Shown here in pieces: positions 56,030 through 64,000 of a stretch of DNA of 64,000 bases. Source of the stretch: Corythucha ciliata (Eukaryota; Arthropoda; Insecta; Hemiptera; Tingidae); NCBI GenBank assembly GCA_038030265.1, contig CM075938.1, positions 47,237,189 to 47,301,188 on the forward strand, in the 5' to 3' direction. The notes beneath the pieces were generated by a model. That model saw only the letters and a list, made by a program, of their open reading frames with translations, searched no databases and was not told where the DNA came from. Made by a program: the position numbers and the translations under genes. How positions within the stretch are numbered: position 1 is the stretch's first letter; every line of letters begins with the position of its first letter.

Positions 56030-58080
56030 TAAGCCCTTGGCAAGTTGCGAAAATGGGCCAAAATTTAAAATTAGACGGAATTACGTATCACATGGGTTTT
56101 CGGCACGCGGAATCCAACCGGTCCCCGATGGCCCCAAATATTTGCAAAATCAAATCTTTTGGACATCAGTTTTCGCAAAATTGCAAGTTACTGACCTTTG
56201 TTTTCACAAAAACGCAAAGTTTCGTTCATTTTATTTTTAGTTGCTTCGACAGCGTCCAAATCCTGACGGATATCCACGACCTTACAGCATATGAAACTCA
56301 ATTCCCGTGAAAATGGAAGTTTCGTGGCTTAACATCCGCACAAATGGGAAGTATTCCGGTTGGTTTCCCACGATATTTGATCTTTTCAAGCTCAATATCC
56401 GTGAAATAGGAAGCCTCGGTATGAAACATCAGCGAAATTGCAGTAAGGGGGCGAAGGGGGTCCCGACAGCGTCCCCAAGCCGAAAGAAGAGTCTAGATGG
56501 ATAGTCCATCCAGAAACCACGAATCAGACAATATGTCGGGGCATATTTTTATGCGGAGCCAGGCACGGGCCCCGGGCTAACAGTAAATAGGCGGACGTAC
56601 TTCACACATCTTTGTTGTGTCCGCCGTTCCCCCGCGATGTCAACGCTCACATGGAAGCGCGGAAGTACTTTCGAAACATATAGCTCCGTATAGTGTTGGA
56701 GCTTGAAAGCCACTTAATCGCAAGTTCCTGTAGGATTAGTAGCATAATAGCCGCAAAAATGCTCCTCAACTCCAAACTTCAGCATTTTTAAGAGGCGGGA
56801 GGGGCTATTTATTGGATACTCAACTGAATATCCACCAGAATTACGTCAATTATGTCATATATAAATCAACTGAAACTCCATTGACGTGCTTCGTTGCATA
56901 GAGCTGAAGAAGAGGAAGGTCTGAAGATCAAATGGTCCCTGAATACGGCCCATAATATCCATAAAATGGAAATTTGGGGCTAAAATAGTCGTGTGAAACT
57001 GCATGTTTCCGACTAAAAAACAGACGCGAAATCACTATTTAAGGAGGAAAACGAACGAAATAATTGTAAACCAATAATTTTGTTGATCATACGAGTAATT
57101 GAATGTCATTAGAATGAGTAAGTCCTTCAGTAAACAGATTGTTCGACCAAAAAACTGCTGATTGCATTATGGGAGCGAATCGCCCCAAAATTGCTACGAT
57201 CAGAGAATAAAATCTGTTAAATAGCAAGTTTTGGGTCTAAATTGTATAAGCGAAATTGTAAAAGTTTTTAGTGTTTACTTTCACAAAATGGCAAGATCCG
57301 GGACCATTTGCATCCCAGTCTAGCCGGCCCCCGAGAGCGCTCATGTTTATAGCCACGAAATTACATCATTCGGAGCTACCCTTTAGCGAAATTGTAACAT
57401 TCGGGTCTGATTATTCTAAAAAAAAAATAAAATAATACGAGTTTACAGTTTTTATTTTCCCAAAATTGCAAGTTTCGGACCTGTTTTTTTGTAGTGACCT
57501 TGGAACCCACACCCAGGTTAGCCGAGCACGACCAGGGTCCAAAGCCTGTGCTGAAAATCAACGAAATCGCAAGTTTCGGGGTATATTCGAGAAATAATTA
57601 GGTCCCGGTCTTTATTTTCACAAAATTACAAGTTTGGGGGCGTATTTTTACTGATTGCGAAACCCGCGTGGTCTAGCCAGTCACTCGACCAAGACTAAAG
57701 TCAGATGAATAGCCTCAAAATCGCTACATATAGGAACTAAATAACTGCGATATTGGAAGTTTCCTAGAACCGCTTGTTGGGTCTTTACTTATATACGTGA
57801 CATTACAAGTTTATGGCCGTCATTTCTGTGAAATTGCAAGTTTTGGGTCTTTATATTCGTGAAATTCCAAGTTCATGGGCATTTTTTAAAATAACATTTT
57901 GTTAAGGGGTGCGGACCATGGACCAGCCGGCCCGACTGCGAACATAGCCAGATGAAAAGCCATGTAATTGCAGCGTTATAGAGCCAAATGCAGGACAGTC
58001 CAGGCCTGCATTTCCTGTTGGAGGAGGCACAGGGTCCATCACCACTAGGCCCGGCCTTCCGTGGGGGGCCCGGAAAGAAA
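56030..58080 (+). repeat. Family F short tandem array
   Basis: Units such as gtgaaattgcaagttttggg, cgaaatcgcaagtttcgggg and caaaattacaagtttggggg, followed by tctttattttcac, recur about every 35-60 bp. Longer sub-blocks with gccggccc/gtctagccgg hint at a second-level period. Continues after the family E block, at 58600-58760. Confidence 0.65.
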
Positions 58081-58084
58081 AGAA

Positions 58085-58500
58085 ACACTTCATGGTTGCA
58101 GAAGCTCCATTGTGGTTGGAGCTTTACTTTGATTAGAGCTTTTTGTGGGGGGAGCAAATAAACAGACTGGAGCTTTGTTGTGATTCGGGGCTTTGCTGTG
58201 GTTTGAAGCTCTGCTGTGATTTTGAGTTTTGCTGTGGTTTGGGGCTTGGCCGTGGTTGGAGCTTTACTGCGGTTATAGAGCTTCAATTCAAATAGCCTTG
58301 CTTTATTTGAACCTTTGCTGTGGTTGGAGCTGTATTATGGTTAGAAGCTTTTCTGGTCGGGGCATTGCTGTGGTTTGGAGTTTGGAGCTCACAGCTATGG
58401 ATTGGGGCTTTGCTGTGATTGGATCTGCAGTGTGATTTGGAGCTTTTCTGTGATTTTGCCTTCTTTGCTGTTTTTGAGGTTTGATATGGTTGGGTTTTTT
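58085..58500 (+). repeat. Family E short tandem array
   Basis: Units such as tttgctgtggtttgaagctc and gctgtggtttggggcttggc recur every 18-25 bp, like 42960-43345. The Thr/Ala/Lys-rich open frame on - is its translation. A G run lies at 58543-58557. Confidence 0.7.
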
Positions 58501-58599
58501 TTATTTGAAATATTTGGCACTACAGTGAAATACTGAAACCAAGGGGGGGGGGGGGGTCCGTGAAAGGGCGTCTTGAGTTCCATCCCAAACCCAGGCCAA

Positions 58600-58765
58600 A
58601 TGTTCGTAATATTGCAAGTTTTCGGGGGATTTGAGCAAAATTACAAGTTTCCTGGCTGATTATTCTTGAAATTGACTGTATCTGTCTGGCCTCTATTTCG
58701 GCTCAATTGCAAGTTTAGGGTCTTTATTTAGCAAAGTTTCAAGTTTGGGGTGGGGGGGCTTTTTT
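58600..58765 (+). repeat. Family F short tandem array, right block
   Basis: gtaatattgcaagttttcgg, caaaattacaagtttcctgg and gctcaattgcaagtttaggg continue the family after the family E interruption. It ends at a G-rich stretch. Confidence 0.6.
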
Positions 58766-58769
58766 GTGC

Positions 58770-60352
58770 CGGCAAAACTCGAGGTAGCGAGCGGGCCTCA
58801 CCCCTCCTTTTAAAGCGTCAAGTGGAATTTCTCGCATTTCATTCCCGTAATATGAAGTAACAGGCCAACTTGTCAACATACCCACTATGTTTGAAAGATG
58901 ATTTCACTTCACCAAAGCAACAAAGGGATACGAATAAAACAACATTCCTAAAATCGCAATGGTATGAATGAGGAAAAACAAGCGTAATTGGAATCTATCT
59001 GTACTACGGAATACTTACAAAGGAAGTTTTGCTTCGTTTTGATCGTAAGCAATACGAACGGGGTGGGTTTGAACATTGTACAAATTTTCCGAGAATGATC
59101 GTTTCACATTGCACAAAGGACGAAAATCTCTTTAACCTGATTCTATGACACAACTCACCATTTAAAAAAATACAAAAATATTCGTTCATTAAAAAAAATA
59201 AAAAAATAATAAAAAAAAAAATAAAAAAATAAAGCTTCGGAATATACTGAAAAAGTCACTAAAAATCTGTAAACGCTAATTAGACCGGAAAAGGTTGCGC
59301 CTCGAGCAAATAAAACTGAATAAATCAAACGGTCAAAGAAAAGGCCCGCTGTTTAGAATTCACCTCAAGTATTTAAGCTAACATTTATTAATTATGCCGC
59401 TCAAAGCTATAAAAATCGAGGCTATTTACGTCAATTCAAGGCTTAAAATGGAATAGTGTTAACTTATAAGCGTCAGTTTTTTGTGCCAACTCAATAAACC
59501 CTTCTTATAGGCTCGATATTTCCTCCGTTCGCTTTAAACGCCGGAGCCAAGTCCAACCATTTCCCAACCCCGCACCTCTTATTGGAAATTTAGAGTGTGT
59601 GTTGCCACTTTGCCAGGTGGCAGCGATGAATTAATACGATTGATAACGTTAGGAGCGCGCATTCCCCCCCCCCTACCCCAATTTTTTTTTTCGCACGTGT
59701 GAATGGAGTGGGTGTCAAGAGCGATTTGGCCGAGTGGTAATTTATTGAGTGAAATGGCTGGCAGAATAGGTGTGAGTTTTAGTGGGGTGGAGGGGTAGGG
59801 GTTAGCGCTTCAAAGGATCCCTTTCCATTCTTTTCTGGTCTCGCTTGTTCACACTCACACACAAAGGAAAATATAATAATGTATATATATAGTTTTTTAT
59901 TTAGTAAATCTAGTAAAGTGTCCTGCGGGCCAACTGGCTCGGTCCCAAGAAGCAAACTGTTGCCAGCCAAATCCTACCCCTCCCATCTTTTTTTTTTTCA
60001 TGTGAAAGACGGAATGAGGAGAGAGTGCTCCGATTGAGTCATCCGAGTCCCATTACTGGAAAAAGAACAGCGTACTCCTGTTTTCGTTGTTTAATTTAAT
60101 TTTTGTACCTTTCCCATGACATTCTCGCAGGTTCTAATTAATTTTGTAAGGAAATTATGAATCGGAATTTATTTCTTCAATGGTTTTCCCTTATTTTTCT
60201 TTTTAACTTCCATACATTGCAGGATTTTCAGTGCAGATTGTTCTCAACAATCTATATCAGAACGGGTCTTTCTTCAGACTCTGTCATTTTCCTATATAAA
60301 TTAAAAGAGAAGGGACGAATCCTGTGAACGTGACTCTTCAATTTTGTTGCAG
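58770..60352. other. Right part of the beat-family intron
   Basis: No array apart from a simple aaaaaataaaa tract at 59185-59235. T-rich and A+T-rich sequence leads to the acceptor gttgcag at 60346-60352. Confidence 0.5.
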
Positions 60353-60488
60353 ATTTATCTATCGAACAGTAGCGTTGTCACCCTATCGAATGTCCACTCG
60401 AACATGACGTCATTCTACGGGTGTGAAGTTTCAGCTGATGCCCCATTATTTCACACAATGATTCAATCCGCTCCTGTTATAGTGACTG
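60353..60488 (+). CDS. beat-like: beat-family gene, exon completing Ig domain 1
   Basis: Begins in phase 0 after tgttgcag and ends in phase 1 before gtaaaa. It encodes IYLSNSSVVTLSNVHSNM then SFYGCEVSADAPLFHTMIQS. GCEVSADAP.F is the hallmark of the second Ig Cys region in Beat proteins and carries the Cys that pairs with the one in exon 44483-44688. Two Asn-X-Ser/Thr sites (NSS, NMT) may be glycosylated. Confidence 0.95.
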
Positions 60489-60605
60489 GTAAAAACAATA
60501 TTAAATTATGTAATTAGATTTTATTCGATTCCCCTTCCACCCCCTCGCAATTTTTTTTGCTCCGACATGAATTTGAATGAGTTTGATCCTGGATGGTTTA
60601 TGCAG

Positions 60606-60739
60606 AGGATCCCGTCGAAGGGCCTGATGTGAGCGTTGAAAAAAATAAATACGCCCTGGGAGAGCGAGTTAAAGCAAACTGTTCCACAACGGGTGGATAT
60701 CCCCCGGCTAATATCAGTTGGTACATAAACGGAAACCAG
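60606..60739 (+). CDS. beat-like: beat-family gene, exon for first half of Ig domain 2
   Basis: Acceptor tttatgcag at 60597-60605; the first two bases complete a Glu codon with the G left by the previous exon. Encodes EDPVEGPDVSVEKNKYALGE, then VKANCSTTGGYPPANISWYI and NGNQ. The second Ig domain's first Cys and core Trp (NCS, SWY) and the GYPPANISW motif typical of Beat Ig2 are present. Donor gtgaat at 60740. The intron before it is only 117 bp. Confidence 0.95.
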
Positions 60740-60878
60740 GTGAATAGTATAACACATTTTTCTTTTTTTAAAGAAAAAAAAAATGGGGTCTATCCGCCCT
60801 AATAATCCGATTATTCTCGACCCATCCCCTTCAACGCCTCACCTACTTATTTTTTCTCTCTCTCTCTCTATCTCTCAG

Positions 60879-61109
60879 ATCAAAGATTGGGAGGGCAATC
60901 TAATTACCTTCGACGAAGACCGAGGGTCCTCTGAATTGGAATTCGAAGCTCGCACCACCCTGTTTCAAAGGGGTAAACTTAAATTACGTTGCGAGGCGAC
61001 TCAGTTCACGTTGTATAGGCGAGCGGTGGAAATGGAACTGGCTGAAGACACGCCGCGTCTCGCACGAGTCTTAGGGCCTACGCCCTATTTACCACTTGGT
61101 ATTGAATAA
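60879..61109 (+). CDS. beat-like: beat-family gene, terminal exon completing Ig domain 2
   Basis: Acceptor after a (ct)n tract, tctatctctcag at 60867-60878. Phase 0. Encodes IKDWEGNLITFDEDRGSS, then the LKLRCEAT strand with the last Ig Cys, and a 40-residue tail ending YLPLGIE, stop at 61107-61109. From the 44483 exon on, the protein is 235 residues. The tail lacks a visible transmembrane helix and a convincing GPI signal, so the product is probably secreted. Full length is missing only the N-terminal signal exon or exons. Confidence 0.93.
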   Translation: MKDWEGNLITFDEDRGSSELEFEARTTLFQRGKLKLRCEATQFTLYRRAVEMELAEDTPRLARVLGPTPYLPLGIE

Positions 61110-61626
61110 TATATTATTTATAATTGATTGATCTTTGCAAAATATAAACATAATAGTGCCCTGTACGAAAACGTTACTTTTTTATTTGTACAGAAAGCTA
61201 TAATGGTACAGCGGTGGCAATCAAATTAAATTGGACGTGGCTTTCGTTATCATCAGTATTTTGTTCTTTAGTCACGAGCAGATGAAATGTTCTCGTGGAT
61301 GAATAATCGAAAAGAGCTGATCTTTGCTCAAAGGATCATCAACGCATTCTTTTTCTTCATATTTGTTGTCAAATTATTGACTAAAAATGAGTAAATAATG
61401 TAACACAAGGTTTCTCTTTTGTTTAAAACTTTTTAAAAAATGTGAAAATTAAAAAAAAACAACTAATCGGTAAGGAAACTTAACGAACTAATTTTTACCA
61501 AAATGACAATACCTACTACATATTATGAGTGTAAATTTGAGTATTTATAAGCAAGAGAATCGAAAGAAATTGAATCATTCCTGTTAATTTAATGTAGTTA
61601 TAAAATTATTGATGATAATAATGTTA

Positions 61627-61632
61627 AATAAA
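61627..61632 (+). promoter_or_regulatory. Candidate poly-A signal of the beat-family gene
   Basis: AATAAA about 520 bp after the stop codon; a weaker ATTAAA occurs near 61226. Either could define the 3' end. Confidence 0.35.
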
Positions 61633-61639
61633 TTGTTAT

Positions 61640-62635
61640 GCTTCGTTTCATTCATTCGCATGCTTATTTACTTCAAGGGGTAAATGTTTTCAGATTATTT
61701 AATTTATTACAATACGGGCAACCCATGAACGTCTGAAAATACCAAAAATTACACATGAACCAAGTATACAGTTTTAACTTCACAGTAAATATTATTTTAT
61801 TCGGAGTATTACTAATTTTGATTATGACAAGTCCTATAGGAAAGGTATTGTGTATGGAATCATGAGTCTGAGGGGTGGGGGATACTGAAAAGATCAAAAG
61901 GGAAAATTAAGACAACTTTTTTCGGTGATCGTGAGGCGGTGGTGGTGGGAGAGGGAAGAGCTTTTCCAACCCCATTTCGTGATCCCTTACAGCTCACAAA
62001 GGACGGTAAGCCTCAAAACGAGGAAATTAAAGGAAATAACTTCCAAGAATCAAAAAAGCACCAGGTAAGAATAGTATAAGCTTCTCAGGGTGGGTTTGTT
62101 AAAAAAATACACTATTGTTAAAATCGATTTTCGTCACAGCAGCTAGGATTCAACAGATAAATAAATAAATAGGTACATTTTATTAGAAAATAAAAAACAG
62201 AAAAATAGTCGAAACTAAAAAATAACTGCAATCAATCTGCCGAAAAAAGAAAAAAATACTTTCAAATAAATAAATGTATGGAAATAAATGGATTTTTCGC
62301 TTTTCGGCTCCAAAACTAAAGGCTCGGCTAAACTAAAAACTAAACGTTTCTCACAGTAAAAATTTTTTCAGGTGTAAATTGAACCACCCTGGCCCACGTT
62401 TCAGTAGGGCTCCCGAAAAGCTTAAAGAAGGAAAAATTATGGGATTTTTTGTTTTTATGTACAATTTATGTAGGATGTTAGTGACGTGCAAAAGCAGACT
62501 TGATTATATCCTGTTGGACGGCGATATGGCTTGCATTACACTGATCCCCAGTTTCTGTAGTTCTTTAAATTGAGGAGGCGTGCAAATGTGCCGCTCTGGG
62601 GTAAGCACGCGGTTGAAAACATGGAAAAGTACTAA
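61640..62635. other. Unassigned sequence downstream of the beat-family gene
   Basis: A+T-rich, with A-rich simple stretches at 62155-62280. No gene, array or transposon end is recognised. Confidence 0.4.
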
Positions 62636-63015
62636 TATTCGAGGCTAAACATCCTATAAAAAAACGCCCATTCGGTGCTAAATCCGAGACAATGGTCAAA
62701 TTCACAGTATCACCGAAGGATGATACTGATAGCAGGATCGAAATTGAAAAAAAAGCTAATTCACGGTATATGGGGGCCCTCTTATGGTTAAAATTTCGAA
62801 AAAATGCTTTTGTGCAAGTCTGCGGCTAAAATAGAGAAAACACGCTAATTTCTGGCTAAAAAGTGAACCTAAAATCAGGAAATTTTTGGGTAAAGGTCGG
62901 ATGAACACAAAGTCGCGACTTGAATAGATAAAAACGCACATTCAAGGGTAGAAATAAGGAAAAACGCTAATTCATTGCTAAAAGTGGAAACTATGCAAAT
63001 TCGCAGTTTAAAAAC
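62636..63015 (-). repeat. Family A short tandem array, reverse orientation
   Basis: Units such as gctaatttctggctaaaaag, gctaattcattgctaaaagt and cggctaaaatagagaaaaca. It stops where retrotransposon sequence begins and resumes at about 63930, so the retrotransposon was inserted into the array. Confidence 0.65.
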
Positions 63016-63037
63016 TATTAAAAAAAGCGCAATTTAT

Positions 63038-63911
63038 AAGAAAGCTTTGGTGGCCTTTCACCAATGTAGGCAAATTGTGGGGAAGATTTGGGGCCTGAAA
63101 CCACGGGATATACGTAGGAATTATTTGACCGCGCATCCTGCACGGGTCGCACGGTGGAGGGGATTGAAAAGGGCTGGGGGTTGGAGAGGCTCACAAAAAT
63201 AGAAAGGCTTGCTTGCCTCGTGATTTTAGGGGCCAGTCCAGACCAGGGGCGTTCCAAGAAATCCTTCCGGAGGGGGCGATTCCGGCAGTCCGCGCAGCCT
63301 AGTAAGGACTGGCGGAGGACGGGTGTTGCAATAAATGCTCTTCGTATTGCTTGGATTTCGTAAAAACTTGGCTAAAAACGTCCTCCCGGTTGGGGCGATC
63401 CACCTATCGCCCCCCGCTCTCGGGTACGCCACTTGTCCAGATTACCCCAACGAGGGCCATGGAGAGATTACTAAGCCTGAAACCCCTGGACATTGAAGTC
63501 AGGGGTCGGGCACTTGAAGTAGCGTACAGGCTGAGATGCCAGGGAGGCCTAAGGCAGGCCAGGCAGGGCCAATGGGACTGGGAGGTGGAACTAAAGAGAG
63601 TCTCCCCGTCACCAGCACTTGGGCCGGATTACGTGGTTAAAAGGAACGACTTCTCGACTAAAATTAAACAGAGAGTCATTGTGAGAGATGAAGGGTGGGA
63701 ATCACGGCAAGGGAAGCAACAGGGATCTCGACGTAGAGGATGGCCGGGTAATGAGAAAGCAAACGAGCTGGCCATGCAAGGCGCGGACCAGCAGGTAATA
63801 GGGCCTGAACCTGGTGGGCATTGCCCGAGGGGTGATCTTGGGGAAATAAGGTCCTGGACCAGTAACCAAGCTCTGAGGAAATGGAGGACTGAACCATCAA
63901 GAAAAGCGGTA
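63038..63911 (+). pseudogene. Non-LTR retrotransposon 3' fragment (RT end and RNase H)
   Basis: 63038-63115 encodes HQCRQIVGKIWGLKPRD, matching the end of the reverse transcriptase region in Jockey/I-type non-LTR elements (QCRRIVGKTWGLKP-like). 63196-63243 encodes KIERLACLVILGASPD, the QRLACLCITGA-like motif. After a 191-bp MITE the reading resumes with ITPTRAMERLLSLKPLDI and RGRALEVAYRL, then an RNase H part with GNEKANELAMQGAD and VIGPEPG near 63750-63815. The intervening sequence is diverged, and conserved parts between the GLKP and RLACL motifs are missing. 5' truncation is usual for this class. The plus-strand frame at 63351-63914 runs through the MITE edge and is not one protein. Confidence 0.8.
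63244..63434 (+). mobile_element. 191-bp hAT-like MITE inside the retrotransposon
   Basis: Left end CAGGGGCGTTCCAAGAAATC; right end, reverse complemented, AAGTGGCGTACCCGAGAGC. Flanking 8-bp repeats are GTCCAGAC (63236-63243) and GTCCAGAT (63435-63442), identical at seven of eight positions. Removing the insert and one repeat joins the RLACLVILGAS and TPTRAMERLL parts of the retrotransposon as in related elements, which confirms the boundary. Terminal sequence is the same class as the satellite-bearing hAT-like elements. Confidence 0.75.
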
Positions 63912-63929
63912 TAGTATGATGGGTGAAAC

Positions 63930-64000
63930 TGAATAAACGTGCAATTAGAGGCTAAAAGGGATTTTGCGACTAAAACAGTAAAAAAAACCTTACTTCGGCG
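63930..64000 (-). repeat. Family A array, cut by the window edge
   Basis: cgtgcaattagaggctaaaa and attttgcgactaaaacagta continue the array interrupted by the retrotransposon. Confidence 0.5.

Noticed and set aside
57873..58286. 137-codon Thr/Ala/Lys-rich frame on the - strand
   Set aside because: Translation of the family E array.
63351..63914. 187-codon frame on the + strand as a single protein
   Set aside because: It crosses from MITE sequence into retrotransposon sequence; only parts after 63442 are retrotransposon coding.

Overview
The window is non-bacterial: spliced genes with GT-AG introns, A+T-rich introns, long homopolymers and dense transposon and satellite debris. Its two clear genes are of arthropod type: a Beaten-path (Beat) immunoglobulin-domain protein and a Takeout/juvenile-hormone-binding-like protein. 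Together with the density of ~30-bp degenerate repeats this suggests an insect, possibly a hemipteran such as a whitefly. The species guess is inference from family content and the look of the repeats, not proof.

Genes. A beat-family gene runs on the + strand. Its last four coding exons are at 44483-44688, 60353-60488, 60606-60739 and 60879-61109; the signal-peptide exon was not found and may lie anywhere upstream, possibly outside the window. Its 15.7-kb intron (44689-60352) contains a complete six-exon takeout-like gene on the opposite strand (52767-53865, 249 codons plus stop). All its introns, including a 64-bp one that hides as a frame change, can be placed by phase. Other coding signals are weak: a possible terminal exon on - (51466-51627), a possible first exon on + (45629-45742), a frame-broken relic at 10990-11329, and a stretch open on both strands at 43345-43810.

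Mobile DNA dominates the rest. In order: a tRNA-derived SINE (about 700-894), a dead mariner end (3950-4365) with an inverted duplication, a tRNA-Thr-headed SINE beside a foldback (5703-6218), a 4.8-kb hAT-like element with 8-bp target duplication (11330-16140) that contains a 2.3-kb CACTA-like element (11967-14275), a second hAT-like element (23016-25411), a tRNA-like sequence inside a hairpin (25533-25707), a piggyBac element with a frameshifted transposase that keeps all four catalytic Asp (30590-32390), a Harbinger-like MITE (33325-33689), two large foldbacks (47217-47702 and 55433-55932), and a non-LTR retrotransposon 3' part (63038-63911) split by a 191-bp hAT-like MITE.

The most unusual feature is the repeat landscape. 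At least six families of short (about 20-40 bp) highly diverged tandem units, here called A to F, cover perhaps a third of the window. In two cases a family A array lies precisely between hAT-like terminal repeats with perfect 8-bp target duplications, so the satellite is being carried by a transposon. One array (28200-30590) shows a higher-order period of about 480-590 bp. Most open reading frames in the window are translations of these arrays or chance frames and were left out.
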